NCBI GenBank assembly: GCA_016789955.1
Contig: JAEUPB010000024.1
Coordinates: 1-63,116 of the forward strand
Source: Rubrivivax sp.
GTDB lineage: Bacteria > Pseudomonadota > Gammaproteobacteria > Burkholderiales > Burkholderiaceae_C
Length of the DNA stretch: 63,116 nucleotides
Direction: 5' to 3'
The notes beneath the pieces are model-generated. The model did not search any database, had not been told where the DNA came from, and saw only the letters and a list, made by a program, of their open reading frames with translations. Numbering within the stretch: position 1 is the first letter of the stretch; each line of letters starts with the position of its first letter. Of the stretch, positions 41,321 to 49,088 are shown in pieces. The translations under genes and the position numbers were made by a program.

Positions 41321-44300
41321 CTACCGCGCCGCGGCCACCGCGGCGGCGAGATCGGGCCATGCGGGCAGGTCGGGCGCGTAACGGCGCCGCAGCCACGCCG
41401 CGAGGTCGGCGGCCTGCCGGTCGTCCACGCTGTGGCGGAACGCCGGCATGAAGCCGAGCTCGCGCGTGGCCGGCTCGCGGATGCCGTCCATCAGCAGGCG
41501 CAGCAGGTTGTCGGGCGTGTCGGCGCGCAGCTTGCTGCTGAGCGCCAGTGGGATGTTCTGCCCCAGTTCCACCGGCGCGCGGCCTTCGGCGTGGCAGGCG
41601 CCGCAGGCGCTCTGGAAGAAGCGCTGCGTCGCGTCGGGTGGCGGCGCGGCGGCCAGGGCCCGGGCGCGGCGGGCGTCGGCTTGCGCCTGCACGGGCGCGT
41701 CGGTGGCGGCGGGCTGGAACGATGCGAGGTAGTGCGCCATCGCGCGCAGGTCGTCGTCGGGCGCGCCCTGCAGCGAGGCCACCACCTCGGCCATCGGCCC
41801 CGCCGCGGCGCCGTGGTGCGGGCTCCAGCCGCGGCGCAGGTAGGCGTACAGCGACGCTTCGGTCCACGGCAGGCCGCGCGCACCCACGGTGGTCAGCGAC
41901 GGCGCCCACCAGCCTTCGATGGGCGCGCCCGACAGCTGCTCGGTGCCGCGGCGCTCCGCGCCCAGCGCGTCGCGCGGCGTGTGACAGGCGCCGCAATGGC
42001 CGGGGCCGTTGACGAGGAACTCGCCGCGCTGCCACAGCGCCGGCTTCGTCGGCTCCTCGCTATGCGGCCCGGGCTCGAGGTGCAGCGCGTTCCACAGCGC
42101 CAGCAGCGGCCGCATGCCGAACGGGAACGGCAGCCGGCTCGCCGGCACCTCGTTCTTGGCGGCCGGCTGCGCCATCAGGTGCGCGTAGAGCGCCATCAGG
42201 TCGTCGTCGCCGATGCGCGTGAACGCGGTGTACGGGAACACCGGGTACAGCCGATGGCCGTCGCGCGAGATGCCTTCGCGCATCGCGCGCTGGAACGCGC
42301 TGAACGACCACGCGCCGATACCGGTGGCGACATCGGGCGTGAGGTTGGTGCTGAGCACGGTGCCGAACGGCGTCTCGAAGGCGCGGCCGCCGGCGTTCGG
42401 CGTGCCGCCGGGCGCCGTGTGACAGGCCGTGCAGTTGCCCAGCGCCGCGAGTTGCCGCCCGCGTTCGAGCGTGGCGGCGGTGTAGATCGACGCATCGGGC
42501 CGGCTGACCGGCGCGATCGCCGGCCGCCAGCCCAGCAGCCCGGCCACGCAGGCCAAGGCGCCCGCGACGAGCGCAGCGGCGCGGCGCCACCACGACTTCG
42601 GTCGCGGCCAAAGGGCGCCCGCAGGAGGCGGTGCATCGGCGGCGACCACCTCGGCCGCCGGCGCGGGCGCTGCCGGTGGCGGCGGCAGCGGGTTCAGCGA
42701 CGCGCGGATCACCTCCGGCGTGAACGGCGGCTCGCGAAAGCGCACGCCGGTGGCATCGAAGATGGCATTGCCGATGGCCGCGGTGCCCGGCACCGACGAC
42801 GACTCGCCCGCCCCCAGCGGTGGCTCGCCGGGCCGCGGCATCAGCACCACGTCGATCACCGGCACCTCGCGGAAGCTGAGCAGCGGGTAGCTGCCCCACT
42901 CGCGGCCGGCCACGGTGCCGCGCCCGGGGTCGAGCTGCACGACTTCCTTCAACGCACGGCTGGTGGTCTGCACCACGTTGCCGTGCACCTGGTGCTGCAC
43001 GCCGGCGGGGTTGACCATCGCCCCGGCATCGTGGCCGACGACGAGGCGCTGCACGTGCACCTCGCCGGTGACACGGTGCACCTGCACGTCGGCCACCCAG
43101 GCCGACCACGCGGCGCCGAAGCCGGGGAACTTGCTGTGGATGTAGCGCGCCCACGCCACGCCCTGGCCCTGCAGCCAGTCGCCCTGCGGGGTGCGCTGCT
43201 GCGGGGCCGTGCGCGGCACCCAGCCGGCGCGATCGGCGGTGGCCTGCAGCAGTTCCCGTGCGCGCGGGTCGTCGAGGTGGCGCAGCCGGAACGCCAGCGG
43301 GTCCTCGCCGCGCGCATGGGCCAGTTCGTCGACGAAGGTCTCGTGCGCAAAACTGTTGGGCAGCGCCGAGACCCCGCGCAGCCACGACGCGCGCAGGATC
43401 GGCGCCATGTCGTGCACCGTCACCTTCAGGTTCGGCACGCGGTACGGCGGCACCGAGGTGCGGTCGCCCATCGCGTAGGCCTGCGCGTCGGCGCGCTGCT
43501 TGCCGGTGAGCAGCAGCGCCAGCGTCGGCGACGCGTTGGACGGATAGCAGGTGTGGAAGTCCCAGCCCTGCAGCGTGCCATCGGCTGCCAGCGACCCGTC
43601 GACCTCCATCAGCTGCGCCGCGCCCTTGGGCTCCCACAGGTGCTCCTGCTCGCGCGTGAGCTGCACGCGCACCGGGCGGCCCACCGCGCGCGACAGCAGC
43701 GCGGCATCGGCGGCCACGTCGTCGGCGCCGTTGCGGCCATAGCAGCCGGCGGCCTCGACACGGATCACGTCGACGGCTGCATCGGGCAGGTCGAGCAGCT
43801 TCGCCAGGTCGGCGCGCAGCACGTGCGGGTTCTGCGTGCCGGCCCACACGGTGATCGCCGGCAAGGCTTGCGGGCCGTGCCACTGCGCCACCGCGCACGA
43901 CGGCCCGATCGACGCGTGCAGCTGGTAGGGCCACAGGTAGCGCCGCTGCAGCCGCAGGGGGGCGGCGCCATTGGCGGCGGCGGCATCGCCCGCCTCGGCC
44001 ACCACGCGAGGCGTGGCCGGGTTGTCGCGCAGGGCCTGTGCGAGCTCCTCGTTCGAGCCCATCGGCGGCATGCCGGGCCAGTCGCCCCAGGTCAGGCGCA
44101 GCGCGTGCATGGCCTGCTCCGCGTGTTCCTCGCGTTCGGTGACCACGCCGACGAAGTCGCCGCTGCGCACCACCGCGACCAGCCCGGGCACGTGGGCCAC
44201 CGACGATTCGTCCACCGCCTGGAGCGTGCAGCCGATGTGGTCGCCGTGGTCGGCACCGGCATACGGCGGGCGCACCACGCGACCATGCAGCATGCCGTCC

Positions 44301-44863
44301 AGCCGCACGTCGTGCACGAAGCTCGGCTCGCCGGTCGCCTTGGCCGGAATGTCCACGCGCGGCAGCGGTTGCCCGGCCACGCGCCACTGGTCGGAAGGTT
44401 TCAGCGTGACGGTGGGGTCGAGCGCGAGTTCGACGTGGCGCCCAGCGAGGGGGCCACCATCGGCCTGCAGCCAGGCACGCGCCTGTGCCGCCGCCTGCCG
44501 CAGGGGCACCGAGGCGATCTGCAGCGTGGCGCTGGCGATCGTCGGGCCCTGGTTGGGCACGCGCGCGGTGTCGCCGAGCAGCATCACCACGCGCTCCGGG
44601 TCGACCTCCAGTTCCTCCGCGACCAACTGGCCCAGCGCGGTACGCACGCCGGTGCCCAGGTCGACCTTGCCGCACAGGCCGTTGACACTGCCGTCGTCCC
44701 ACACCGCGAGCAGGATCTCCACGCCCTCGGCCGGGTCGCCCGGCACCATCGGCGGTTGCCCCGGGGCCGGTGGTGGTGGCGGCGGCGGGTCGCGCACGAC
44801 CAGCAGCACGCCTGGCGCGGCGTGGAAGCCGGCGCGCGTGGCGGGCGCGTTGGCGGCGCGCAT
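41321..44863 (-). CDS. nicB: Nicotinate dehydrogenase large subunit: molybdenum domain fused to tri-heme cytochrome c
   Basis: A 1180-residue protein matching P. putida NicB in plan and length. The molybdopterin part of the xanthine-oxidase family spans residues 1-725, with DLGTGVRTAL (about 69-77), EAAGCYGRNGADDV (370-383), RASWLRGVSA (491-500) and GAGESSS with catalytic Glu687. A Pro/Ala linker leads to a single transmembrane helix (about 760-778), then three CxxCH heme sites (811-815, 957-961, 1087-1091). It hydroxylates nicotinate to 6-hydroxynicotinate with electrons leaving through NicA and the hemes to the respiratory chain. The ATG shares one base with the nicA stop (TGATG). Other isoquinoline-oxidoreductase-like substrates cannot be excluded. 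Confidence 0.85.
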   Translation of the reverse strand: MRAANAPATRAGFHAAPGVLLVVRDPPPPPPPAPGQPPMVPGDPAEGVEILLAVWDDGSVNGLCGKVDLGTGVRTALGQLVAEELEVDPERVVMLLGDTARVPNQGPTIASATLQIASVPLRQAAAQARAWLQADGGPLAGRHVELALDPTVTLKPSDQWRVAGQPLPRVDIPAKATGEPSFVHDVRLDGMLHGRVVRPPYAGADHGDHIGCTLQAVDESSVAHVPGLVAVVRSGDFVGVVTEREEHAEQAMHALRLTWGDWPGMPPMGSNEELAQALRDNPATPRVVAEAGDAAAANGAAPLRLQRRYLWPYQLHASIGPSCAVAQWHGPQALPAITVWAGTQNPHVLRADLAKLLDLPDAAVDVIRVEAAGCYGRNGADDVAADAALLSRAVGRPVRVQLTREQEHLWEPKGAAQLMEVDGSLAADGTLQGWDFHTCYPSNASPTLALLLTGKQRADAQAYAMGDRTSVPPYRVPNLKVTVHDMAPILRASWLRGVSALPNSFAHETFVDELAHARGEDPLAFRLRHLDDPRARELLQATADRAGWVPRTAPQQRTPQGDWLQGQGVAWARYIHSKFPGFGAAWSAWVADVQVHRVTGEVHVQRLVVGHDAGAMVNPAGVQHQVHGNVVQTTSRALKEVVQLDPGRGTVAGREWGSYPLLSFREVPVIDVVLMPRPGEPPLGAGESSSVPGTAAIGNAIFDATGVRFREPPFTPEVIRASLNPLPPPPAAPAPAAEVVAADAPPPAGALWPRPKSWWRRAAALVAGALACVAGLLGWRPAIAPVSRPDASIYTAATLERGRQLAALGNCTACHTAPGGTPNAGGRAFETPFGTVLSTNLTPDVATGIGAWSFSAFQRAMREGISRDGHRLYPVFPYTAFTRIGDDDLMALYAHLMAQPAAKNEVPASRLPFPFGMRPLLALWNALHLEPGPHSEEPTKPALWQRGEFLVNGPGHCGACHTPRDALGAERRGTEQLSGAPIEGWWAPSLTTVGARGLPWTEASLYAYLRRGWSPHHGAAAGPMAEVVASLQGAPDDDLRAMAHYLASFQPAATDAPVQAQADARRARALAAAPPPDATQRFFQSACGACHAEGRAPVELGQNIPLALSSKLRADTPDNLLRLLMDGIREPATRELGFMPAFRHSVDDRQAADLAAWLRRRYAPDLPAWPDLAAAVAAAR

Positions 44864-45363
44864 CACGCGGCGCCGGTCGATGCGGCGGCCTGCATCGCGC
44901 GGGCCGCGCGGCGCACGGCGTCCAGGATCTCCACGTGCGCGCCGCAGCGGCACAGGTTGTGCGAGAGCGCCTCGCGCACCTGGTCGTCGGTGGGCGCGGG
45001 CACGCGCCGCAGCAGCGCCACCGTGGCCATCACCATGCCGTTGAGGCAATAGCCGCATTGCGCGGCCTGTGCGTCGATGAACGCCTGCTGCACCGGGTGG
45101 GGCGCGTCGCGCGTGCCCAGGCCTTCGAGCGTGGTGATCGCGCGGCCGGCCACGCCATGCGCGGGCACCAGACAGGCGCGCGCGACGAGCCCGTCGACGA
45201 GCACCGTGCACGCCCCGCACTGGCCCAGGCCGCAGCCGTACTTCGGCCCGTTCAGGCCGCAATCGTTGCGCAGCACGTGCAGCAGCGTGGCCTCGCGCGC
45301 CACCGGGGCGGCGAACGGCGCGCCGTTCACCGTCAGTTCGAGCAGCGGCACCGCGGGCGGCAT
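44863..45363 (-). CDS. nicA: Nicotinate dehydrogenase small subunit, two [2Fe-2S] clusters
   Basis: A 166-residue electron-transfer subunit of the xanthine-oxidase family. The plant-type cluster is bound by Cys44, 49, 52 and 64 (GCGLGQCGACTVLVDG...C), the second by Cys103, 106, 138 and 140 (CGYC ... CRC). It passes electrons from the molybdenum centre to the hemes of NicB. As in other two-subunit enzymes of this type there is no FAD subunit gene. It lies 28 bases after the cytosolic nicotinamidase gene and is coupled to nicB, so substrate supply and oxidation are cotranscribed. Confidence 0.92.
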   Translation of the reverse strand: MPPAVPLLELTVNGAPFAAPVAREATLLHVLRNDCGLNGPKYGCGLGQCGACTVLVDGLVARACLVPAHGVAGRAITTLEGLGTRDAPHPVQQAFIDAQAAQCGYCLNGMVMATVALLRRVPAPTDDQVREALSHNLCRCGAHVEILDAVRRAARAMQAAASTGAA

Positions 45364-45391
45364 GTCTGGGACCCGATCTGCGTGCCCCCGG

Positions 45392-46045
45392 TCAGCGGCG
45401 CGCCACCGCCGACGAGTCGATGCGCTGCACCCCCGTCGCGGCCATCGCCTGCCAGGCGGCCGCCAGCGAGCCGTTGAGATCGATCGCCCGACAGGCGTCC
45501 TCGATCACCCAGGTCTCGAAGCCGGCGCTGCGCGCGTCCTGCGCGGTGTAGGCCACGCAGAAGTCGGTGGCCAGGCCCGTGACCGCGATGCGCGTGATGC
45601 CGTGCGCACGCAGCCAGGCGGCCAGCCCGGTGGTGGTGCGGCCGTCGGCCTCGACGAAGGCCGAGTAGCTGTCGACGCCCGCGTGCCAGCCCTTGCGCAC
45701 GATGAGCTGCGCGGTGGGCAGCTGCAACCCATCGTGCAGCGCGGCGCCGCGCGTGCCCTGCACGCAGTGGTCGGGCCACAGCACCTGTGGACCGTAGGGC
45801 ATCGTGGTCGTCTCGAAAGGGCTGCGGCCCGCATGGCTGCTGGCGAACGACGCGTGGCCCGCGGGGTGCCAGTCCTGCGTGATGACGATCAGCCCGAAGG
45901 CGCCCGCCAGCGCGTTGATCACCGGCACCACGGCCTCGCCCTCCGGCACGGCGAGGGCGCCGCCGCTGCAGAAGTCGTTCTGCACGTCGACGACGATCAT
46001 CGCCGTGTCGGCGCCCGGGGTCAGCGCGGGTGTCAGCCCTGTCAT
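45392..46045 (-). CDS. pncA: Nicotinamidase (cytosolic)
   Basis: A 217-residue isochorismatase-superfamily amidase that hydrolyses nicotinamide to nicotinate and ammonia. The catalytic triad is visible: Asp20 in VVDVQNDFC, Lys in IVRKGWHAG, and Cys in GLATDFCVAYTAQDA. The metal site is DWHPAGHASFASSH and the substrate loop WPDHCVQGT is nicotinamidase-specific. No signal peptide. It precedes nicA on the same strand, giving nicotinate next to nicotinate dehydrogenase. It may also serve NAD salvage. It is clearly a paralogue of the gene at 46222-46971. Confidence 0.93.
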   Translation of the reverse strand: MTGLTPALTPGADTAMIVVDVQNDFCSGGALAVPEGEAVVPVINALAGAFGLIVITQDWHPAGHASFASSHAGRSPFETTTMPYGPQVLWPDHCVQGTRGAALHDGLQLPTAQLIVRKGWHAGVDSYSAFVEADGRTTTGLAAWLRAHGITRIAVTGLATDFCVAYTAQDARSAGFETWVIEDACRAIDLNGSLAAAWQAMAATGVQRIDSSAVARR

Positions 46046-46221
46046 CGCGAAACCCGATCCGTCTCCATGATGCAGAAGCGGCGCTCACGACGCATGCAAC
46101 AAGTGCCACGCACCGGCGCGGATCCGGCTCGGCCGGTCCGCCGCCGAGCGCCCCCAGGGCCACGAAGGGGCCCATGACTGGGCTCGGGGGCAGCGACCGG
46201 TAGCAAGCTTGGGGGCTTCAT

Positions 46222-46971
46222 TCAGGCGGTGGCGAGGTCGCCCGACTGGATGCGCTTGCAGCCGGCCTTCTCCATCGCCTTCCACGCCGCGGCCAGCGAG
46301 CCGTTGAGGTCGATCGCGCGGCAGGCGTCCTCGATCACGTAGACGCCGAAGCCGGCCTTGCGGGCGTCCTGCGCCGTCCAGCTGACGCAGAAGTCGGTGG
46401 CCAGACCGGTGACGAACACCGTCTTGATGCCGCGCGCCTTCAGGTAGCCGGCCAGGCCCGTGACGGTCTTGCCGTCGGCTTCCATGAACGCCGAGTAGCT
46501 GTCGACGCCCTTGTTGTAGCCCTTGCGGATGACGAGCTGCGCGGTGGGCAGCTTCAGGTCCTTGTGCAGCGAGGCGTCGTCGGTGCCCTGCACGCAGTGG
46601 TCGGGCCACAGCACCTGGTTGCCGTACTTCAGCATGATCGAGTCGAAGGGCTTCTTGCCGGCATGTGCGCTGGCGAACGACGCGTGCCCGGGCGTGTGCC
46701 AGTCCTGCGTGACGACGATGCTGGCGAAGGCCGGCGCGATGCGGTTGATGACCGGCACGACCTGCTCGCCGTCCTTCACCGGCAGCGTGCCGCCGGTGAC
46801 GAAGCAGTTCTGCACGTCGACGACGATCAGCGCCGCATCCGCTCCCGGCTTGACCTTGCCGCCGCCCCCGCCGTGGCTGGCGGCGTGGGCGCCCCAGATC
46901 CAGCCGGCACCGGTGCCGGCGGTGGCCGTGGCGGCCAGCGTGGTGACGAACTGACGACGGGTGCTGCTCAT
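46222..46971 (-). CDS. Nicotinamidase with Tat signal peptide (predicted periplasmic)
   Basis: A 249-residue paralogue of the cytosolic enzyme, carrying a twin-arginine leader: STRRQFV, hydrophobic AATATAGTGAGWIWG, cleavage after AHA (residue 30), then a Gly-rich spacer. The mature part retains Asp52 (VDVQNCF), Asp90-His92-His96 as metal ligands, Lys150 and Cys195 (ATDFCV), so it should be active. Known nicotinamidases of NAD salvage are usually cytosolic; export would let nicotinamide be cut outside the inner membrane. Its neighbours are the second pncA (176-bp gap) and livF upstream. The gap carries no recognisable gene. Confidence 0.88.
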   Translation of the reverse strand: MSSTRRQFVTTLAATATAGTGAGWIWGAHAASHGGGGGKVKPGADAALIVVDVQNCFVTGGTLPVKDGEQVVPVINRIAPAFASIVVTQDWHTPGHASFASAHAGKKPFDSIMLKYGNQVLWPDHCVQGTDDASLHKDLKLPTAQLVIRKGYNKGVDSYSAFMEADGKTVTGLAGYLKARGIKTVFVTGLATDFCVSWTAQDARKAGFGVYVIEDACRAIDLNGSLAAAWKAMEKAGCKRIQSGDLATA

Positions 46972-47008
46972 GGTCGGATCCTCCGGGTGGGTGAACGGGA
47001 CGAGGGGC

Positions 47009-47746
47009 TCACATCGACAGGTAGGCTCGCCGCACCTCGTCGTCTGCGGCCAGCTCGGACATCGTGCCCTGGTAGCGGATCTGCCCCTTCTCGAGCACGT
47101 AGGCGCGGTCGGAGACGAGTTCGGCGAAGTGCAGGTTCTGCTCGGACAGCAGGATGCTGACGCCTGCCGCCTTGAGCTCCAGGATCATGTGCGCCATGCC
47201 TTCGACGATGACCGGCGCCACGCCTTCGCTGGGTTCGTCGAGCAGCACGAGCGTGGGGTTGCCCATCAGCGTGCGCGCGACGGTGAGCATCTGCTGCTCG
47301 CCGCCGCTCATGCGGCCGCCGGGGCGGTTGCGCATCTCGCCGAGGTTGGGGAAGAGCTGGAACAGCCGCTCGGGCGTCCATGGCGGAATCATTCGACCGT
47401 CCGGGCCCTTTCGCGGCGGCTGCTTGCCGACTTCCAGGTTCTCCATCACCGTGAGGTCGGTGAAGATGCGCCGGTCCTCCGGCACGTAGCCCAGGCCCAT
47501 CGCCGCGATGCGATGCGGCTCGCCGCGCGAGATGTCCTGCCCGAGGAAGGCGACGCTGCCGCTGCGGCGCGCGACCATGCCCATGATCGACTTCAGCGTG
47601 GTCGACTTGCCGGCGCCGTTGCGGCCCATCAGCGCGACGACCTCGCCGCGTTTCACCTGCAGCGTGATGTCGAACAGGATGTGCGCGGCGCCGTACCAGG
47701 CCTGCAGGGTGCGGACGTCGAGGAGGATGTCGGCTGCCGAACTCAT
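47009..47746 (-). CDS. livF: Branched-chain-type ABC importer ATPase LivF
   Basis: A 245-residue ATPase. Walker A GRNGAGKST (41-49), signature MSGGEQQM, Walker B LVLLDEPSEGVAP and the family-specific LGYVPEDRRIF are present; EGVAP marks LivF rather than LivG. ATG 47746 fits the family start; the open frame extends upstream into repeat-rich DNA. Unlike usual liv operons it is separated from livG by 541 bp of non-coding DNA, and it sits 37 bases upstream of the Tat nicotinamidase gene. In this context the importer probably carries a pyridine carboxylate or similar ring acid. Confidence 0.92.
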   Translation of the reverse strand: MSSAADILLDVRTLQAWYGAAHILFDITLQVKRGEVVALMGRNGAGKSTTLKSIMGMVARRSGSVAFLGQDISRGEPHRIAAMGLGYVPEDRRIFTDLTVMENLEVGKQPPRKGPDGRMIPPWTPERLFQLFPNLGEMRNRPGGRMSGGEQQMLTVARTLMGNPTLVLLDEPSEGVAPVIVEGMAHMILELKAAGVSILLSEQNLHFAELVSDRAYVLEKGQIRYQGTMSELAADDEVRRAYLSM

Positions 47747-48287
47747 CGTTCTCGCTGGCCGTCGTTCAGGGCCGCTGGCGCGTGCGCGGGGCTCCGCTGC
47801 AGGGCGGGCGGACCGGGGGGTCGTTCTCCGGGCCATCTCCGGGGCGACGACTTCTGTTCGCCGAGGGTTCCTCCTGAACACCGGTCCAGCGCGGGCTGCG
47901 ACTTCTCAGTCCGGAATGGGCCCTGCGCCCGACCCCCCGATCCACCCACCCGAGTGGCGGCGAGGCGCGTCGTTCGCGGGAACTGAGGGGTTGGCCGGCA
48001 GGCCCGAGTGGCGCATGCGGCGAGGGGCGCCCCGCGCGAGCGGCAGTCTGCTTCCGCAGCCGCAGGGCGGCGGTGGACCCTGCAGGCGCAGGGCCCATTC
48101 CAGGTGCCAACGATGGGTGGCACCGACCGGCGGTGTTGATGGAGAGCCTGGTGGAGCCTCGAAACCGGTCGACCTGGAGCGTGGCCCGGAGATCGCAGGG
48201 TCCGCCGTCGACCTGCCGCCGAGGCGGTGGCGCATGCGCCATCCCACGGAGAGTCGACATACCAAGCCAGCGGATGAACGAGGCCGC
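47747..48287. repeat. 541-bp repeat-rich non-coding region between livG and livF
   Basis: No credible gene: the open frames on both strands have no domain and no ribosome site. Structure seen: a perfect 17-bp inverted repeat (GGAATGGGCCCTGCGCC at 47913-47929 and its complement at 48085-48101); CCCGAGTGGCG twice (47950-47960 and 48003-48013); GTGGCGCATGCG twice (48008-48019, 48227-48238), the second inside a perfect 14-bp palindrome TGGCGCATGCGCCA (48228-48241); GTCGACCTG twice (about 48168 and 48207). It resembles mosaic intergenic repeats of Burkholderiales genomes, which I recall but could not check. Confidence 0.6.
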
Positions 48288-49088
48288 TCACGCCGCCCCC
48301 ACCGCCGCGGAAGCAACCGCCCCCGGCCCCCGCCGCTCGAACGTCTTGCCGCTGCCGAAGTAGACCTCCTGCACCTTCGGGTGGTCGCGGATCTCGGCCG
48401 CGGTGCCGCCGGCGATCAGGCGGCCGCGCGCCAGCACGATGAGCCGGTCGGCGTGCGCGAACACCACGTCCATGCTGTGCTCGGTGAACAGCACCGCGGT
48501 GCCGCGTTCCTTCACGATGCGGCGCGTCAGCTCCATCAGCTCGTTGCGCTCCTTGGGTGCCATGCCGGCGGTGGGCTCGTCCATCAAGAGCAGCTTCGGG
48601 TCGTTGGCCAGCGCGATGGCGAGTTCCACGCGCTTCACGTCGCCGTAGGCCAGCACGCTGCAAGGGCGCTGCGCCTGCTCGGCCATGCCCACCTGTGCCA
48701 GCAGCGCCAGCGCCTGCTCGCGCTTGTGGGCGCCGGTGCGGCGCCATGGGGCGTAGATCAGGTGGTCGTGCGACAGCAGAGCCATCTGCACGTTCTCGAT
48801 CACCGTCAGCGACGAGAACGTCTCTGCGATCTGGAAGGTGCGGCCCACGCCGAGGCGGCAGATCTGGCGCGGCTTCAGGCCGACCAGCTCGCGGCCGGCG
48901 AGCGTGATCGAGCCGGCATCGGCCGGCAGCTGGCCGTTGACCATGTTGAAGGTCGTCGACTTGCCGGCGCCGTTGGGCCCGATCAGCGCCAGCAGTTCGC
49001 CGGCGCCGACCTCGAAGTCGATGCCGTCGACGGCCTTCACGCCGCCGAAGAACTTCGTCAGCCCGCGCACCTGCAGCAGCGTCGTCAC
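48288..49088 (-). CDS. livG: Branched-chain-type ABC importer ATPase LivG
   Basis: A 266-residue ATPase. It shows FFGGVKAVDGIDFEV, Walker A GPNGAGKST, the GRTFQIAETFSSLTVIENV segment typical of LivG, Walker B LLLMDEPTAGM and switch His TEHSMDVVF. The signature motif is VLAYGDVKRVELA, a usual LivG variant of LSGGQ. The GTG start overlaps the stop of the fused permease by 4 bases (GTGA). The C-terminal extension after FGSGKTF is Ala-rich and not conserved. Confidence 0.92.
   Translation of the reverse strand: MTTLLQVRGLTKFFGGVKAVDGIDFEVGAGELLALIGPNGAGKSTTFNMVNGQLPADAGSITLAGRELVGLKPRQICRLGVGRTFQIAETFSSLTVIENVQMALLSHDHLIYAPWRRTGAHKREQALALLAQVGMAEQAQRPCSVLAYGDVKRVELAIALANDPKLLLMDEPTAGMAPKERNELMELTRRIVKERGTAVLFTEHSMDVVFAHADRLIVLARGRLIAGGTAAEIRDHPKVQEVYFGSGKTFERRGPGAVASAAVGAA

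Noticed and set aside
44863-45262. N-terminal extension of NicB over nicA
   Set aside because: The frame is open there only as a shadow of nicA; NicB-like similarity starts after 44863 and the TGATG coupling is typical.
45392-46971. NicF-type maleamate amidohydrolases of the P. putida pathway
   Set aside because: Both proteins have the nicotinamidase WPDHCVQGT loop and metal site, and the other maleamate-pathway genes are absent.
47766-48316. Minus-strand open frames of 136-164 residues between livG and livF
   Set aside because: No ribosome site, no domain, Pro/Arg/Ser-rich noise over direct and inverted repeats.
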